Part shown: piece after piece, positions 47,800 through 57,007 of the stretch
Position numbering within the stretch: the stretch's first letter is position 1
How the letters are laid out: each line of letters begins with the position of its first letter
Origin: Amycolatopsis vastitatis
Lineage (GTDB): Bacteria; Actinomycetota; Actinomycetes; Mycobacteriales; Pseudonocardiaceae
Assembly (NCBI RefSeq): GCF_002234595.1
Contig: NZ_NMUL01000033.1
Coordinates: 1 to 64,000, forward strand
Reading direction: 5' to 3'
DNA: 64,000 nucleotides
The notes under the pieces: generated by a model
The model's input: only the letters and a program-made list of their open reading frames with translations
The model's database searches: none
What the model was told of the DNA's origin: nothing
Translations under genes and position numbers: made by a program

Positions 47800-50700
47800 C
47801 TATCCGGCCGGCCAGGGGCGTGCCGCGCCCATCAGGCCGATCATGCCGGCGACCAGGCGCATCTGGTCCACCGTCCGGATGTCGGCCTCGACGAGCCGGG
47901 GCGAGCACACCAGGACGGCGAGCGCCTGTGCCCGCGAGAGGGCGACGTTGAGCCGGTTGCGGGACAGCAGGAAGTCGAGGCCGCGGGGCAGGTCGACCGC
48001 CGACGACGACGTCATCGTCGTGATCACCACCGGCGCCTCCTGGCCCTGGAACCGGTCGACCGTGCCCACCCGGACGCCGGGGAAGCCCGCGTCCGCCAGT
48101 GCCCGGGTCACCGTCCGCGCCTGCAGGTTGTACGGCGCGACGACGAGGATGTCGGCGTCGCCGAGCGGCCGCGCCGGCCCGTGGTCCGTCCACAGGCGAC
48201 CGTGCACTTCGGACACGATCCGGACGACCTCGGCGGCTTCCTCCACGGATCGGGTCGTGTTGCCCTGGTGGTCGACCTCGGCCAGGTACAGGCCCGCGGC
48301 GACGCCGTCCAAGGCACGCTCCGCGGCCGAAGGGTGGGCGTGCAGCCGTCCGGCGTAGGACAGGTCCGACACCGGTTCGCACACGGCCGGGTGCAGGCGC
48401 CGGGTCTCGTCGAGGAAGTAGCCGAGGTCCCCGGGCATGATGGCGGCCTCGCCGATCAGGTGCCCCAGCGCCGAAGCCTCCGCGCCCGCCGGGTGCGTGC
48501 CCTGCACCACCTGGGGCAGCTGCTGCGGATCACCCAGCAGCAGGACGTTGCGGGCGCACACGGACACGGCGAGCGCGTCCGCGAGGGCGAACTGGCCGGC
48601 CTCGTCGATGATCATGAGGTCGAAGGGTTCCTCGCGGACCGCGGCGTTGGCGAACGTCCACGCGGTTCCGCCGACCAGGTGCCCGGTGTCGTGCTCTTCG
48701 CGCCACTTGACCAGCGCCGGGTTGCTCTTCGGCTGGTCCCACGGCGCGGCCGGATCCGGCGTCTTCTTCGCGCGCTTGGCGCACGGCAGCTCCGGCGCGC
48801 TCTTCTTGGCCGCGCTCAGCACGTTTTCCACGGCCTTGTGGCTCGTGGAGGTGACCGCGACGGTCCGCCCGGCGCGCACGAGGTGGGCGATCAGCTTCCC
48901 GGCGAGGTAGGTCTTGCCCGCGCCCGGCGGACCCTGCACGGCGAGCGCCGAGCCGTCGAGCGCGTCGACGGCCTCGATCACCGTGGCGACCAGGGCCTCC
49001 CCGGGCTCCGGCAGCGCCGCACCGCCTCGCAACCGCGGCGGCGTCCGGCGGAGCAGGTCGACGCCGGGGTGCCGCGGGAGCGCCGGAAGGGTGTCGACGA
49101 CCAGGCGGGCCAGCTCGGCGACCGCCTCGTCCTTGGGCGACGGCCGCACCGGGCTGCCGGGCAGCACCGCCGTCGGCCGGTCGTTCGTCGTCGCGTCCGG
49201 CGGACAGCTCTCCTCGAGCGTCAGCTCCACGGCCGAAGCGGCGACGACCTTCGCGTCGCGGGCGGTGTCTCCGTAGCGCAGCCGCACGTCGTCGCCCGGC
49301 GCGAAGGGATGCGGCCGGTCGGGGTCGCACGCCAGCATCAGCGTCCGCTTCGCGGTGCGCGCCCGCCCGGCCGGCGGCACCCACTCCCCGGCTTCCAGGG
49401 AGACCGGCACGGCGCAGGCGGTGTCCACCTCGAGGTCGCCGAGCGGGGCGGCCAGCCGGCGGAAGTACTCCCACCACGCGGGGTTCGTCTCGCGGCGGTG
49501 GTACCCGACGGAGGCCGCCAGCAGCGCACGGGCCCGCTCGTCGGCGGTGAAGTCGCCCGGGTCGTCCGGCAGCCCGTCGAGCAGGGGGTCGACCAGTGCG
49601 GCCAGCTGCGCCGCCCGTTCGGCGCGGCGCTCGGCGGCGACGTCCTCCTCGGCCGCGCGCAGCAGCGCGTCCTCGGCGGATTCGACGGCCGGCTCCGGGA
49701 CGGCGATGCCCGCGTCGTCCCGGACCCGGTGCAGGAACTCGAACAGCCGCTGGGCGGACAGGCAGTCGTCCTCGGTGTTCTCGCCGATGCGGCGCAGGGC
49801 CTCGTCGGCGCGTTCCGGCTCCCCGGACTGCGCGAGCGCCAGGTACTCCTCGTACGCCTCGACGTCCGAAACCGCGGTCTTGGCGCGGGCGCCGGGCTGG
49901 TAGAGCGGCTCGAGGTGCCGGATCGAGTACGACCGCTGCGACACCCGCAGCGCCTTGCGCACGACGGTGTGCAGGTCCACCACCGCGCCGCTGCGCAGCA
50001 GGTGGTCGACGGTCTCCTCGCGGGTGCCGTGCACCGCCGCGAGCCGCTTGATCGCGGTGACTTCGTACGGCGCGTAGTGGTAGACGTGCGAGCCGGGGTG
50101 CTCGGCGACCCGTGCCGCGGCGAAGTCGACGAAGTCCTCGAACGCGCGCCGCTCCTGGGCGCGGCTGTGCGCCCAGAACGACGTGAACTCCCCGTCGCCG
50201 ACCGCGCCGAACAGGTACTCCAGCCCCTCACCGGACAGGGCGTGCGGGTCACCCGCCACCTCGGCGAACACGTCACCCGGCGCGGGGGACGGCAGGGCGG
50301 CCAGCTCGTCCGGGTCGACGATCTCGTAGGCGATCTCACCCGTGGTGTCCTGCCGGACCTGCAGCGCGGCCTGGGCGCGCAGGGCCGCGAACGCCGTCAC
50401 GGACAGGTCCCGCGGCCGGTCGCCGGGGCCCGCCGCGGCCAGGGCGTCGATCGAGCCCAGCCCGGCGGCGACGAGCTTGCGGCGCTGGTCGCCGCGCATC
50501 CCGGCCACGAGCGAGAGGTCACGGTCGGCTTCCCGGGCCGACGCGCAGTGCCGGTCGAACCCGCAGCCGGAGCACGCCGGGCGTTCGTCGGCCCACAGCG
50601 GCACCGGCAGCCGCAGTGGCCGCCCGCGCAGCCGGGCCCGCAGGCGGGCCACGAGCGGCCGGAAGTCCTCGACCCGCAGCGTCCGGATGCCGCCGTCGCT

Positions 50701-51153
50701 CAGCCCCAGGTGCAGGTGCGGCCCGGCGGGCCAGCCGGCCCGGCGCACCACGTCGGCGCACGCGGTCAGCTGCACGACCGCCGCGGGCGTCGCGTGCCGG
50801 ACCGGCTTCGCGTCGTACACCTCGTAGCGGCCTTCGTCGTCTCGGACCAGGAAGTCCACCTGACCCGAGAACTCCTCGTCACGCAGGACGGCGCGATGGA
50901 TCACCGGGGCTCCGGACCGCACCGCCTCCTCCGTCGCCTTCGCGGCGAGGACGGGGTCCCGGACGTCGATCTCGGCCACTTCGCGGCCTTCGGCGCGGAA
51001 CCGGGCGAGGACCGCCTCGGCCGCGGCCCGGCCGCTCGGGGCGTCCGGTTCGCCGGGCCGGGGCGCACCGGGCAGGTCCGCGGCCAGTGCCTGGACGAGG
51101 ATGCTGCGGTGCTCGCATTCGAGCAGGTCGGCGAGATCGGCTGGGGTGACCAT
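47800..51153 (-). CDS. TM0106-type RecB-like nuclease fused to SF1 helicase
   Basis: 1117 aa. N-terminal RecB-like nuclease (about 1-500): EFSGQVDFLVRDDEGRYEVY with D...E-x-K type residues (YDAKPVRH), a Cys cluster ACSGCGFDRHC as in Fe-S nucleases, and a second RNase H-like segment. C-terminal superfamily 1 helicase (from about 700): Walker A GPPGAGKTY, DEAG box, GDPQQLPQV, and VGTVDRFQGQEA / NVALSRAQ. A DNA repair or defence enzyme; cellular role unproven. A GTG six codons upstream is an alternative start. Confidence 0.88.
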   Translation of the reverse strand: MVTPADLADLLECEHRSILVQALAADLPGAPRPGEPDAPSGRAAAEAVLARFRAEGREVAEIDVRDPVLAAKATEEAVRSGAPVIHRAVLRDEEFSGQVDFLVRDDEGRYEVYDAKPVRHATPAAVVQLTACADVVRRAGWPAGPHLHLGLSDGGIRTLRVEDFRPLVARLRARLRGRPLRLPVPLWADERPACSGCGFDRHCASAREADRDLSLVAGMRGDQRRKLVAAGLGSIDALAAAGPGDRPRDLSVTAFAALRAQAALQVRQDTTGEIAYEIVDPDELAALPSPAPGDVFAEVAGDPHALSGEGLEYLFGAVGDGEFTSFWAHSRAQERRAFEDFVDFAAARVAEHPGSHVYHYAPYEVTAIKRLAAVHGTREETVDHLLRSGAVVDLHTVVRKALRVSQRSYSIRHLEPLYQPGARAKTAVSDVEAYEEYLALAQSGEPERADEALRRIGENTEDDCLSAQRLFEFLHRVRDDAGIAVPEPAVESAEDALLRAAEEDVAAERRAERAAQLAALVDPLLDGLPDDPGDFTADERARALLAASVGYHRRETNPAWWEYFRRLAAPLGDLEVDTACAVPVSLEAGEWVPPAGRARTAKRTLMLACDPDRPHPFAPGDDVRLRYGDTARDAKVVAASAVELTLEESCPPDATTNDRPTAVLPGSPVRPSPKDEAVAELARLVVDTLPALPRHPGVDLLRRTPPRLRGGAALPEPGEALVATVIEAVDALDGSALAVQGPPGAGKTYLAGKLIAHLVRAGRTVAVTSTSHKAVENVLSAAKKSAPELPCAKRAKKTPDPAAPWDQPKSNPALVKWREEHDTGHLVGGTAWTFANAAVREEPFDLMIIDEAGQFALADALAVSVCARNVLLLGDPQQLPQVVQGTHPAGAEASALGHLIGEAAIMPGDLGYFLDETRRLHPAVCEPVSDLSYAGRLHAHPSAAERALDGVAAGLYLAEVDHQGNTTRSVEEAAEVVRIVSEVHGRLWTDHGPARPLGDADILVVAPYNLQARTVTRALADAGFPGVRVGTVDRFQGQEAPVVITTMTSSSAVDLPRGLDFLLSRNRLNVALSRAQALAVLVCSPRLVEADIRTVDQMRLVAGMIGLMGAARPWPAG

Positions 51154-51247
51154 CGCCGCGCAGTCTGACACGGCCGGTCACCCGGGCCGGAGCACGCCGT
51201 CCCCGACACGCCGAAACTTTCGGAATTCCACGGTATATCGCCAATTC

Positions 51248-51276
51248 TTGACAGTCGCGGACCCTGCCCGCAATAG
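51248..51276 (+). promoter_or_regulatory. Housekeeping-type promoter of the alpha-glucuronidase gene
   Basis: TTGACA (51248-51253), 17-nt spacer, CAATAG (51271-51276), about 44 nt before GTG 51320. One of the few clear TTGACA boxes in the window. Confidence 0.55.
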
Positions 51277-51319
51277 TGCGGGAAACGAACTCAATACTCG
51301 TGAACACGATGGGGGCACG

Positions 51320-53917
51320 GTGTCTCTCAGCGACGAGAACGAGCGGAACGGGCTGCGCCGGCGGTCCTTCCTGATCGGCGGCGGAGCCGCACTGGCCACC
51401 TCGATGTTCGGTGCCGTTCCGGCGCAAGCGAATCCTCCGCACTCCTTCCCAGGTGATTACGACGGCTCGGACCTGTGGCTGCGCTACGAGCCGGTCGGCG
51501 ATCCCGGCCTCCTCGCCCGGTACCGGGCCGCGCTCGGCGCGATCGTCGTGGAGAACGCCGGCCGGACCGAGGTCCACCGCCACACCGCGAACCTGGCCAT
51601 GGCGCCCGGATCCACCGAGCACCTGGTGCGAAGCACCCTGGAGGCGGCGCGGGACGAACTCGTCCGCGGCCTCGGCGGGCTGCTGGGGCGGCCCGTGCCG
51701 GTGCGGGGCGGGTTTCCCGGCCGCGCGGTGGTCGTGGGCACCCCGGACAGCTCGCCCCTGGTGCGCCGGTACGTCCCCGCGCGCGACCTGAGCTCACTCG
51801 GCGACGACGGCTACCTCATCCGCTCGGTGTCCCGGGGCGGGCACAGTTCGGTCTTCATCGCCGCCAACACCGATCTCGCCGCCCTGTACGGGACTTTCGC
51901 CTTCCTCCGGCGGCTGCAAGCCCAGCAACCCGTCACGGGCCTCGACATCCGGTCGGTCCCCCGGATCCACCACCGCCACCTGAACTACTGGGAGACCGAG
52001 CGCCTCTACGCCGGGAACAACACGGCCGGAACCGGCGGGCTGAACGGCGAAAACGGGGCGATCTTCGACTTCGCCGCCACCGGCGCGTCGGCCGCTCTGA
52101 ACCTGCCGGTGATCCTCGACCGGTACCTCGTGGCGGCACGGGCGATGGCCTCCGTGGGGATCAACGGCATCACGATCAACAACGTCAACGCCAACAGCTT
52201 CTACCTCACCCCGGCCGCCATCGAGCAGGAAGCCGCGCTGGCGGACGCGCTGCGCCCGTACGGGATCAAGCTGGCCGTGTCCATCAACTACGCGGCGCCG
52301 ACGGATGCCCGGTTCGCGCCCGACACGCTCACCCGGGAAGAGCTGGATCCCTACAGCGCCAAGTTCCGGGACTGGTGGACCCGCCGGGCCCGGCAGTTGC
52401 AGGCCGCGATCCCCGACTTCATGGGCTTCACCGTCAAAGCGAACTCCGAGGGCCAGCCGGGTCCCCAGGATCTGGGCTACGACCACGGCGACGGCGCGAA
52501 CGGCATGGCGGCGGCGGTGGCACCGCTCGGGATGCGGATCTTCTGGCGGACGTTCGTCTACAACGCCGACGTCGACGCGGACCGGCTGAAGCGGGCCTAC
52601 CTCGAGTTCGGTCCCATCGACGAGGAGCCCCAGCCCGACGGGACGAAGGGCCGGTTCGCCCGGAACGTGTTCCTGCAGACCAAGAACGGCCCGCTCGACT
52701 ACCAGGCCCGTGAACCCGCCAATCCGCTCTTCGGCCGGATGGAACACACGAACCAGGCCCTGGAGCTGCAGATCACCCAGGAGTACACCGGGCAGAACAC
52801 GATGCTGTGCTACCTCGGCCCGCTGTGGGAAGAGGTCCTGAAATCCGACACGTACGCCACCGACGAGCACGGCCGGCTGCTGGAGAAGCGCTTGGTGGGC
52901 AACGTCGTGGACGGCACGGCCCAGGGCCACCCGGACAGCGCGATCGTCGGCGTGGCGAACTTCGGCAACGCCGGCAACCTGACCGGCCACCACTTCGCGC
53001 AGGCGAACCTGTACGCCTTCGGCAGGCTGGCGTGGGACTGGACCCTGGACGCGCGCGGCATCGCCGAAGACTGGGTCCGGCTGACGTGGAGCAACCGCGA
53101 CCCCGTCGTCCGGACCATCGTGGCGATGATGATGGGCTCCCGGGAGGCGCTGGTGAGCTACCAGACCCCGCTCGGCGTCGCGCACCAGTTCCGGTCCAGC
53201 GACCACTACGGCCCCAACCCGGCCGAACGGCTGGCGCGGGACGACTGGAGCCCGGTGTACTACAACCGGGCCGACCGCGCCGGGCTCGGCTACGACCGCT
53301 CCCCCACCGGCAGCGGCTTCACCGCCCAGTACTTCCCGGTGCTCGCGGCCCGGTACGGCGACATCGAAACCGTCCCCGAGAACCTGCTGATGTGGTTCCA
53401 TCACGTGCCGTGGGACCGGCGGCTGCGCAGCGGCCGGATCTTCTGGGACGAGCTCGTGTACCGCTACCAGACGGGCGTCCACTACGTGTCGTGGATGCGC
53501 CGGGCGTGGGACTCGCTCGAACCCTGCCTCGACGCGCGGCGCTTCGCCGAAGTCAAGGCCAAGCTCGCCGCCCACGAGGCCGACGCGGGGACGTGGCGCG
53601 ACACCTGCGTGCACTATTGGCAGGAGTTCAACGGCCTGCCCGTCCCGACGGATGGTCCCCTCGCGATCGAGATCGTGGTCGGCGGCCGGAGGATCGGGGG
53701 CTTCGACGCCGGCGCGCCGTCGTACACCATCCCGGTGGCGGCCGGCACCTCACCGAGAATCACGAAGGTCGTGCCCGCCGATCCCGCCGCGAAGTGCGAG
53801 ATCCTCGGCCAGGCGCACGGCGTCCCCGGGCGCGCTGTGGTGCGAATCACCGCGAACAGTTTCTTCGGGCCCCTCCTCAAGGACTACGTCTTCGACCTCG
53901 TATCCCCCGCGGGCTGA
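51320..53917 (+). CDS. Alpha-glucuronidase, glycoside hydrolase family 67, Tat-exported
   Basis: 865 aa. Tat signal GLRRRSFLIGGGAALATS then AQA cleavage. GH67 layout: N-terminal domain, (beta/alpha)8 barrel with DFMGFTVKANSEGQPGP (catalytic acid Glu region), and a helical C-terminal domain. It removes methylglucuronic acid side chains from xylan fragments. GTG 51320 gives a normal signal peptide. Most GH67 enzymes are cytosolic, so export is unusual. No xylanase or sugar transporter adjoins it. Confidence 0.9.
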   Translation: MSLSDENERNGLRRRSFLIGGGAALATSMFGAVPAQANPPHSFPGDYDGSDLWLRYEPVGDPGLLARYRAALGAIVVENAGRTEVHRHTANLAMAPGSTEHLVRSTLEAARDELVRGLGGLLGRPVPVRGGFPGRAVVVGTPDSSPLVRRYVPARDLSSLGDDGYLIRSVSRGGHSSVFIAANTDLAALYGTFAFLRRLQAQQPVTGLDIRSVPRIHHRHLNYWETERLYAGNNTAGTGGLNGENGAIFDFAATGASAALNLPVILDRYLVAARAMASVGINGITINNVNANSFYLTPAAIEQEAALADALRPYGIKLAVSINYAAPTDARFAPDTLTREELDPYSAKFRDWWTRRARQLQAAIPDFMGFTVKANSEGQPGPQDLGYDHGDGANGMAAAVAPLGMRIFWRTFVYNADVDADRLKRAYLEFGPIDEEPQPDGTKGRFARNVFLQTKNGPLDYQAREPANPLFGRMEHTNQALELQITQEYTGQNTMLCYLGPLWEEVLKSDTYATDEHGRLLEKRLVGNVVDGTAQGHPDSAIVGVANFGNAGNLTGHHFAQANLYAFGRLAWDWTLDARGIAEDWVRLTWSNRDPVVRTIVAMMMGSREALVSYQTPLGVAHQFRSSDHYGPNPAERLARDDWSPVYYNRADRAGLGYDRSPTGSGFTAQYFPVLAARYGDIETVPENLLMWFHHVPWDRRLRSGRIFWDELVYRYQTGVHYVSWMRRAWDSLEPCLDARRFAEVKAKLAAHEADAGTWRDTCVHYWQEFNGLPVPTDGPLAIEIVVGGRRIGGFDAGAPSYTIPVAAGTSPRITKVVPADPAAKCEILGQAHGVPGRAVVRITANSFFGPLLKDYVFDLVSPAG

Positions 53918-53956
53918 GCCAGGGGAACTACCCGGCACCCGTGTCCGTTGTCGTAT

Positions 53957-53987
53957 CCTACGGAACCGTAAGTTACGGTCGCGTAGG
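53957..53987. promoter_or_regulatory. 31-bp near-palindrome upstream of the desaturase, TetR-type operator
   Basis: Perfect core ACCGTAA-G-TTACGGT (53965-53979), extended to CCTACG...CGTAGG with 13 of 15 base pairs matching in each half. It sits 20 nt before ATG 54007. The symmetry and ACGGAACCGTA-like halves resemble sites of TetR-family fatty-acid regulators; no such gene is adjacent. Confidence 0.65.
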
Positions 53988-54006
53988 TACGGAAGGACGT
54001 TGCCCC

Positions 54007-54948
54007 ATGCCGGTTCCCGAAACCACCCGTCTCCTGCACGAGCTGGAAGGCACGGTCGAAGAGAACCTCAACCGGCACCTCGCCGCCGCCCAGGAGTGGA
54101 TGCCGCACGAATACGTCCCCTGGAGCCAGGGACGCGACTTCGCCGAGCTGGGCGGAGAGGCGTGGGACCCGGAGCAGTCCCGCGTGACCCCGATCGCGCG
54201 GACGGCCCTGGAAGTCAACCTGCTCACCGAGGACAACCTGCCCAGCTACCACCGCGAGATCGAGCGCGCCTTCGGCCGCGACGGGGCGTGGGGCACCTGG
54301 GTGCACCGGTGGACGGCCGAAGAGGGCCGCCACGGCATCTGCATCCGCGACTACCTGCTGGTCACCCGCGCCGTCGACCCCGTCGAGCTGGAGCGGATGC
54401 GGATGGAGACCATGCAGGCGGGTTACGACACCGGCGACAAGCCGCTGCTCAACGTCTGCGCGTACGTCTCGTTCCAGGAGCTGGCGACCCGGCTTTCGCA
54501 TCGCAACACCGGCCGCTACACCCAGGACCCCCTGGCCGAGCGGCTGCTGGCCCGTGTGTCCACGGACGAGAACCTCCACATGGTCTTCTACCGCAACCTC
54601 GTCAAGGCGGCGCTGGAGATCTCGCCGGACGCCATGATGCGCGCGATCACCGACGAGGTCCTCAACTTCGCGATGCCGGGCGCGGTGATCCCGAGCTTCC
54701 AGCGCAAGGCGGCGCTGATGGCCAAGGCCGGCATCTACGACCTGCGCATCCACCACGACGACGTCGTCCAGCCGCTGCTGCGGTACTGGAAGGTCTTCGA
54801 CCTCACCGGCCTCGGCGCGACCGGGGAAGCCGCGCGGGAGGAGCTGGCCACGTTCATCAAGGGCCTCGACACCCAGGCGTCCCGGTTCGAGGAACGCCGC
54901 GACGCCACCGCCGCGCGCCGGGCGGCGCGGGGCATAGTGGACCTCTGA
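54007..54948 (+). CDS. Acyl-ACP desaturase (diiron)
   Basis: 313 aa, ferritin-like diiron desaturase of the DesA1/stearoyl-ACP type. Ligands seen as LTEDNLPSYH, EEGRHG and DENLHMVFYR, i.e. two E-x2-H motifs. It introduces a double bond into acyl-ACP for membrane lipids. ATG 54007 follows GGAAGGACG. The strong palindrome at its promoter implies repression by a fatty-acid-responsive regulator encoded elsewhere. Confidence 0.92.
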   Translation: MPVPETTRLLHELEGTVEENLNRHLAAAQEWMPHEYVPWSQGRDFAELGGEAWDPEQSRVTPIARTALEVNLLTEDNLPSYHREIERAFGRDGAWGTWVHRWTAEEGRHGICIRDYLLVTRAVDPVELERMRMETMQAGYDTGDKPLLNVCAYVSFQELATRLSHRNTGRYTQDPLAERLLARVSTDENLHMVFYRNLVKAALEISPDAMMRAITDEVLNFAMPGAVIPSFQRKAALMAKAGIYDLRIHHDDVVQPLLRYWKVFDLTGLGATGEAAREELATFIKGLDTQASRFEERRDATAARRAARGIVDL

Positions 54949-54970
54949 GCCGCTCCCGCCGGAGGTCGCC

Positions 54971-55735
54971 GTGCCGCACCGAGGTCGCGTGCCCGGCGCC
55001 ACCGGGCCCGTGCTGGGACGCGCGCTGCGGGTGCTCGAAGCGTTCTCGCCGGACCGGCCGGCGCTGCGGCTGAGCGAGGTCGCGCGCCGGGCCGGGATCC
55101 CGGCCGCGACGGCGCACCGGCTGCTGCGGGAGTTCTGCGAGTGGGGCGCGCTGGAACGCGACGATGCGGGCGTCTACCGCGTCGGGCTGCGGCTGTGGGA
55201 ACTCGGGTCGCTGGCGCCGCGGGGGCTGGGCCTGCGGGAGCTCGCCCTGCCGTTCCTGGAGGACCTCTCGCAGATCACCCGGGAGAACGTCCAGCTCGCC
55301 GTCCGCGAGGGCACCGAAGTGGTGTACATCGAGCGGATCGCCGGCACCGGGGCCGTGCCCGTGCTGACCAGGGTCGGCGGCCGGTTCGCGCTGACCGCGA
55401 CGGGTGTCGGGCTCGTCCTGCTCGCCCACGCCCCCGCCGAAGTGCAGGAGGACGTCCTCGGCCGCCCGATCGAGCGGTACACCCCCGAAACCGTCACCGA
55501 CCCGGACCGCCTGCGGCACATGCTGGCCGACGTGCGCACCCACGGGTTCTCCATCAGCGAGCGCCAGGTGACCCTCGACGCGCTGTCGGTCGGCGCGCCG
55601 GTCCACGACTCACGCGGCCAGGTGGTCGCGGCCGTGTCGCTCGTCGTGCGCTACGGCAGCGCGTCGCCGCACGCGCTCGCGCCGCTGGTCATGACCAGCG
55701 CCCGCGCGATCTCCCGCGCGCTTTCCATCTTATGA
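54971..55735 (+). CDS. IclR-family transcriptional regulator
   Basis: 254 aa: N-terminal winged helix (LSEVARRAGIPAATAHRLLRE) and C-terminal IclR effector domain (VQLAVREGTEVVYIERIAG). These sense aromatic acids or similar compounds. GTG 54971 after GGAGG. Seventy bases downstream on the same strand lies a Rieske oxygenase operon, its likely target. Confidence 0.91.
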   Translation: MPHRGRVPGATGPVLGRALRVLEAFSPDRPALRLSEVARRAGIPAATAHRLLREFCEWGALERDDAGVYRVGLRLWELGSLAPRGLGLRELALPFLEDLSQITRENVQLAVREGTEVVYIERIAGTGAVPVLTRVGGRFALTATGVGLVLLAHAPAEVQEDVLGRPIERYTPETVTDPDRLRHMLADVRTHGFSISERQVTLDALSVGAPVHDSRGQVVAAVSLVVRYGSASPHALAPLVMTSARAISRALSIL

Positions 55736-55805
55736 AATAGCCCTTCGTGGCACCCGGCCCGGTCCCGCACCCTGTGACCCGGCCCACCACGAAAGGACGA
55801 CCCCG

Positions 55806-56846
55806 ATGAGCGCCTTCCCCCGCGACCAGTGGTACGTCGCCGCCTACGGCTCCGAGATCGGCCGGGAACTGTTCAGCCGCACCATCTGCGGGGAACCGAT
55901 CCTGTTCTGGCGGACCCGCGACGGGAGCGTCACCGCGATGGCCGACCGGTGCGTCCACCGGCGGTTCCCGCTGTCGCAGGCGCCGTCCCGGCTGGTCGAC
56001 GACCAGGTCATTTGCGGCTACCACGGCTTCACCTACGGCGTGGACGGCAAGTGCGTCGCCGTGCCCGGGCAGACGCGGGTGCCGCGGACCGCGCGGCTGA
56101 CGCACTACCCGCTGGTGGAGCAGGACTCCTTCGTCTGGGTGTTCATCGGCGACCCCGCGAAGGCCGACGCGGCGGCGATTCCCCGTGCGCCCTGGCTCGC
56201 CTCGCCGGACTACACCACGGTCTGCGGGATGGAACCGCTCAAGGCGCGGTACTCGCTGCTGGTGGACAACCTGCTGGACCTGTCCCACGAGACCTACCTG
56301 CACGGCGGTTACATCGGCACCCCGGAGGTCGCCGAGACGCCGATCACGACCGAAGTCGACGACGAAGCCGGCGTCGTCTACGTCTCGCGGCACATGGCCG
56401 ACGCGGCGTGCCCGCCCTTCTACGCCAAGTCGACCGGCCTCGAAGGCCGCATCACGCGCTGGCAGGACATCGAGTACACGCCGCCGTGCCTGTACAAGCT
56501 GCACAGCCGCATCGCCCCGGTCGGGTCCGTGCCGAACCCGGACGGCAGCGACCCGGACGCCTTCCACGTCGAGGTCGTCTACGCGATCACGCCCGAAACC
56601 GAAAACTCGACCCACGACTTCTGGGCGGTGGCCCGGGACTTCGCGCTCGACGACGAGGGCGTGTCGGCCTTCCTCGCGGAGAACAACCGCACGGTGGTGC
56701 TGCAGGACGTCGAAGCACTCGACATCCTCGAGCAGGTCGTCGCCACCGAACCGGACGGCTACCAGGAACTGTCGATCAACATCGACACCGGCGGCCTCGC
56801 AGCCCGCCGGATGCTGCAGCGGATGACGGGGCCGATCACGTCATGA
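55806..56846 (+). CDS. Rieske non-haem iron oxygenase, alpha subunit (VanA-like)
   Basis: 346 aa. Rieske [2Fe-2S] ligands C49, H51, C70, H73 (CVHRR and CGYHG). The mononuclear iron site is NLLDLSHETYLH, with H161 and H166. Closest in type to vanillate O-demethylase oxygenases, which remove O-methyl groups from aromatic acids; the substrate is inferred from family only. The stop overlaps the small next gene (ATGA). Confidence 0.91.
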   Translation: MSAFPRDQWYVAAYGSEIGRELFSRTICGEPILFWRTRDGSVTAMADRCVHRRFPLSQAPSRLVDDQVICGYHGFTYGVDGKCVAVPGQTRVPRTARLTHYPLVEQDSFVWVFIGDPAKADAAAIPRAPWLASPDYTTVCGMEPLKARYSLLVDNLLDLSHETYLHGGYIGTPEVAETPITTEVDDEAGVVYVSRHMADAACPPFYAKSTGLEGRITRWQDIEYTPPCLYKLHSRIAPVGSVPNPDGSDPDAFHVEVVYAITPETENSTHDFWAVARDFALDDEGVSAFLAENNRTVVLQDVEALDILEQVVATEPDGYQELSINIDTGGLAARRMLQRMTGPITS

Positions 56847-57007
56847 CGCGCCCGATGCTCACCGGAGACCGCGTCTACCGGATCCACTGGGTGCTCGGCA
56901 CCGACCGCCTGCGCGCGGTCTGCCACTGCGGTGCCGAGCGCGAGTTCGAAGACCCCGTCGAGCTGTGGGAATGGCTCCTCGCTCATCCCGAAGGACACGA
57001 CTCATGA
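56843..57007 (+). CDS. 54-aa protein encoded between oxygenase and reductase
   Basis: 54 aa, basic start then CHCGAEREFEDPVELWEWLLAH. Cys-x-Cys and two His could bind a metal. It overlaps both neighbours by four bases, so it is made with them in fixed proportion. It may be a third component of the oxygenase or an assembly factor. No family name known to me. Confidence 0.78.
   Translation: MTRPMLTGDRVYRIHWVLGTDRLRAVCHCGAEREFEDPVELWEWLLAHPEGHDS

Noticed and set aside
53941..54006. Palindrome before the desaturase as a terminator of the alpha-glucuronidase gene
   Set aside because: It is AT-richer than the terminators here, is centred on a promoter region close to the next start, and has operator-like half sites.
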